Shown here: positions 60,586 to 64,000 of the stretch, one piece after another | Layout of the letters: every line of letters starts with the position of its first letter | Position numbering within the stretch: the stretch's first letter is position 1 | Assembly: GCA_947561585.1 (NCBI GenBank) | Contig: CANNZV010002543.1 | Span: 29,913-93,912 of the forward strand | Length of the DNA stretch: 64,000 bases | Direction of reading: 5' to 3' | Origin: Caprella mutica | Taxonomy: Eukaryota; Arthropoda; Malacostraca; Amphipoda; Caprellidae | Made by a program: the position numbers and the translations under genes | The notes under the pieces: generated by a model | What the model was told of the DNA's origin: nothing | Database searches by the model: none | The model's input: the letters and a program-made list of their open reading frames with translations, nothing else

Positions 60586-61697
60586 CTTTCTAGTAGCACA
60601 GCACAAACTACAATGAGAGCAACATTCTGTATTTCCTGCTCTAGCAAATCAGTCGCTGATAATGATAGTTCAATTGAAACTCTGATAATGCCACAATGCA
60701 GAAGAATTCTCTTGAGTGCTTTATCAGTTAACAGATTTGGAATGATATGAACAGCTTGTATTAAACAGATCAATCAAATGAGACTTCACACTCTACCAGT
60801 TGTGACTTTATCACTTCAAAGATAAGAAAGTAGCGAAGTGCTTCAAGTGTTCAGATAAAGATGGTGTTAATGAGCTGTCATACCATATCTCCTTTCAATG
60901 AACCCTTACAGCACTTGTTAATAAGAGTCAAAATGCGACAACAACTACAGTGTCACAATATACAGTCACTCGCACTGCTTTCTTATGCTATTCCTACCTA
61001 AAATACTCAATATACACCATGTATTGATGATCTGAATCAGAGCATAATATCTTTTTAATTAATTAATTAGTCAATAGAGAGCACTGATAATTGAATGACT
61101 GTTTGGAGATGTGGTTGCAACATGTTAACTTCTAATGCCATATTGTTTGTTCTGATAACAAAGTGATATTAAAAGATAAATGTGTTTTTAATAGTCTTCT
61201 TAAACAGGGAAAATTAACTCGATTAAATAATATGTTTTGATGATCATAATATTCAGGTCGAGAATTATTTATTGTTTATTTCAGTTTATAATAGGATTTC
61301 CATGACAAAAATATGGAATCGTTTTATAATTCGGAGCTTAACCTAATTATTCACCAGTAAGTGTACGTTGATTCTGACCACATGTAACTAAAGACTCTGA
61401 CATTGATTTGGAAATAATTAAGTTTGATATTGAAAGCGATCATTATTTAAAATTTTTATTAATAGTAAAATATCGTACACAGTACATATAATACCATAAA
61501 TTGACATATCTCTATTAAATATCATATTCACTAATTAATAATCATTGATTTATTTGAGGTTGAAGTAAATAACTAGAAGGGAGGATTTAATAATTTTTAC
61601 AGTATTGGCAAAAATCGAACGATCATCCAATAGTATTGATTTCGACATTTAAAAATATTGCTGAAAAATTAATGAATGTTTCAGATCGCTATCATAA
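60586..61697. other. Upstream region of HHEX
   Basis: Presumably 5' UTR and promoter of HHEX on the minus strand. I see no convincing TATA box or initiator and no other gene. Confidence 0.4.
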
Positions 61698-61758
61698 TAT
61701 GGTGTTGCCATTGAAGATGAAGAGGTTACCCCTCTTAATCTTCTATGGCCCCACCATA
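61698..61758 (+). repeat. Short hairpin repeat H1, copy 3
   Basis: A near-perfect 61-base palindrome. TATGGTG pairs with CACCATA, CCATTGAAGAT with ATCTTCTATGG and AAGAGG with CCTCTT around a four-base loop. It is the best preserved hairpin of the three copies. Confidence 0.8.
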
Positions 61759-62085
61759 ACTTATTGCCTCAAAATAGGAAGGAAATATATACCATATAAA
61801 ATATTTCAGTTTCATTTCTTACTGTACAAAAGAAGCAACGAAAGAAATGAATTTAAAAAATCTAATATTTCATGACTAGCAATCTATTATCTATTTAAAT
61901 TTCTTTAATATTTTTATTAGAATCTCAGCCTTCGGTTGACCAACCAGTAGCCAAACTGTCGAAGTTTCTACATCTAATAGCTACAAAACATACAAGTATT
62001 AGTTAAATAGAAAGATCTTCTTGACCAAGTAGCCCCAACATGTAGGGGTGAAAATGAATTGTTGATTATTTCTAGTGCAAGTTAC
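61759..62085. other. No gene recognised
   Basis: Unique-looking sequence between the hairpin and the satellite. Confidence 0.45.
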
Positions 62086-64000
62086 CGGACGTACTATCAG
62101 AGAAAAGAGTCACTGTGATGATGTACTATCAGAGAAAAGAGTCACTGTGATGATGTACTATCAGAGAAGAGAGTCACTGTGATTATGTTCTATCAGAGAA
62201 GAGAGTCACTGTGATTATGTACTATCAGAGAAAAGAGTCACTGTGATGATGTACTATCAGAGAAGAGAGTCACTGTGATGATGTACTATCAGAGAAGAGA
62301 GTCACTGTGATTATGTACTATCAGAGAAGAGAGTCACTGTGATTATGTACTATCAGAGAAAAGAGTCACTGTGATGATGTACTATCAGAGAAAAGAGTCA
62401 CTGTGATGATGTACTATCAGAGAAGAGAGTCACTGTGATTATGTACTATCAGAGAAGAGAGTCACTGTGATTATGTACTATCAGAGAAAAGAGTCACTGT
62501 GATAATGTACTATCAAAGAAAAGAGTCACTGTGATGATGTACTATCAGAGAAGAGAGTCACTGTGATTATGTACTATCAGAGAAAAGAGTCACTGTGATG
62601 ATGTACTATCAGAGAAATGAGTCACTGTGATGATGTACTGTCAGAGAAAAGAGTCACTGTGATTATGTACTATCAGAGAAAAGAGTCACTGTGATGATGT
62701 ACTATCCGAGAAAAGAGTCACTGTGATGATGTACTATCAGAGAAAAGAGTCACTGTGATCACTGTGATGATGTACTATCAGAGAAGAGAGTCACTGTGAT
62801 TATGTACTATCAGAGAAAAGAGTCACTGTGATGATGTACTATCAGAGAAAAGAGTCACTGTGATGATGTACTGTCAGAGAAAAGAGTCACTGTGATTATG
62901 TACTATCAGAGAAAAGAGTCACTGTGATGATGTACTATCAAAGAAAAGAGTCACTGTGATGATGTACTATCAGAGAAGAGAGTCACTGTGATTATGTACT
63001 ATCAGAGAAAAGAGTCACTGTGATGATGTACTATCAGAGAAATGAGTCACTGTGATGATGTACTGTCAGAGAAAAGAGTCACTGTGATTATGTACTATCA
63101 GAGAAAAGAGTCACTGTGATGATGTACTATCCGAGAAAAGAGTCACTGTGATGATGTACTATCAGAGAAAAGAGTCACTGTGATCACTGTGATGATGTAC
63201 TATCAGAGAAGAGAGTCACTGTGATTATGTACTATCAGAGAAAAGAGTCACTGTGATGATGTACTATCAGAGAAAAGAGTCACTGTGATGATGTACTGTC
63301 AGAGAAAAGAGTCACTGTGATTATGTACTATCAGAGAAAAGAGTCACTGTGATGATGTACTATCCGAGAAAAGAGTCACTGTGATGATGTACTATCAGAG
63401 AAAAGAGTCACTGTGATGATGTACTATCAGAGAAAAGAGTCACTGTGATGATGTACTATCAGAGAAGAGAGTCACTGTGATTATGTTCTATCAGAGAAGA
63501 GAGTCACTGTGATTATGTACTATCAGAGAAAAGAGTCACTGTGATGATGTACTATCAGAGAAGAGAGTCACTGTGATGATGTACTATCAGAGAAGAGAGT
63601 CACTGTGATTATGTACTATCAGAGAAGAGAGTCACTGTGATTATGTACTATCAGAGAAAAGAGTCACTGTGATGATGTACTATCAGAGAAAAGAGTCACT
63701 GTGATGATGTACTATCAGAGAAGAGAGTCACTGTGATTATGTACTATCAGAGAAGAGAGTCACTGTGATTATGTACTATCAGAGAAAAGAGTCACTGTGA
63801 TGATGTACTATCAAAGAAAAGAGTCACTGTGATGATGTACTATCAGAGAAGAGAGTCACTGTGATTATGTACTATCAGAGAAAAGAGTCACTGTGATGAT
63901 GTACTATCAGAGAAATGAGTCACTGTGATGATGTACTGTCAGAGAAAAGAGTCACTGTGATTATGTACTATCAGAGAAAAGAGTCACTGTGATGATGTAC
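62086..64000 (+). repeat. 32-bp satellite with higher-order repeats, continuing past the window
   Basis: About 60 head-to-tail copies of a 32-bp unit containing ACTATCAGAGAAAAGAGTCA and CTGTGATGATGT. Variants (AAAGAG/AGAGAG, GATGATG/GATTATG, AAATGAG, CTGTCAG, ATCCGAG and a 9-bp insertion ATCACTGTG) recur in fixed order, giving higher-order spacing of 425 and 1298 bases. It runs off the right end of the window. Confidence 0.95.

Noticed and set aside
60586..60606. HHEX start at 60606 (MCCATRK extension)
   Set aside because: That codon is TTG; the first ATG is 60585 and gives the Eh1 motif right at the N-terminus.
62086..64000. Regular 32-bp periodicity suggestive of a CRISPR array
   Set aside because: Units are head-to-tail without variable spacers and the genome is eukaryotic: a satellite.

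Overview
This is an AT-rich animal (eukaryotic) window of low gene density. I estimated base composition by eye only. Two genes are certain. One is an allatostatin-C/somatostatin-type receptor, whose coding sequence lies in one exon on the + strand (43815-45140). The other is a four-exon HHEX homeobox gene on the - strand (exons between 60585 and 55234). The receptor's helix-3/helix-4 residues (SADRYIAVCHPI followed by RTP-I-SK) look like the arthropod branch of the family, so the source is probably an arthropod. An AT-rich, repeat-laden crustacean or chelicerate is possible, but I cannot name a species.

Layout. 0-43 kb is almost entirely non-coding and packed with mobile elements: piggyBac-like MITEs with TTAA duplications, a hAT-like element with a perfect 8-bp duplication, a TA-flanked MITE carrying a tRNA-like sequence, a relic of a non-LTR retrotransposon, and many foldback elements. 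43.7-45.6 kb holds the receptor. 45.6-55 kb is again repeats, including a palindrome interrupted by a foldback element. 55.2-60.6 kb holds HHEX, with repeats in introns 1 and 2. 60.6-62 kb is upstream sequence. From 62.08 kb to the end runs a 32-bp satellite with higher-order structure.

The main discovery candidate is a group of at least ten foldback elements plus several solo arrays. Their termini are tandem arrays of short phrases of about 16 bp. The phrase differs completely from family to family (GGTAAATTCATCGCAT, CGACAAAAGCCCACAC, CGAGCAATTGTTCCTT, GCGGAAAACTGCCAGG and others). Yet the outermost bases follow two shared signatures, roughly GGTNYYMGG at one end and GTGAYYGG at the other, and several copies sit between 8-9 bp target duplications. 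One pair (476-2718 and 17951-20178) is the same nested two-element structure inserted at two sites in opposite orientation. This resembles the Drosophila FB/Mutator-like foldback design, but with interchangeable phrases. No transposase is visible in the window.

The two genes have no evident functional link: one is a neuropeptide receptor at the membrane, the other a nuclear repressor-type homeodomain protein. Some long open frames in this window begin at GTG or TTG. For the receptor and HHEX the true ATG lies a few codons further in, and the starts given here use it.
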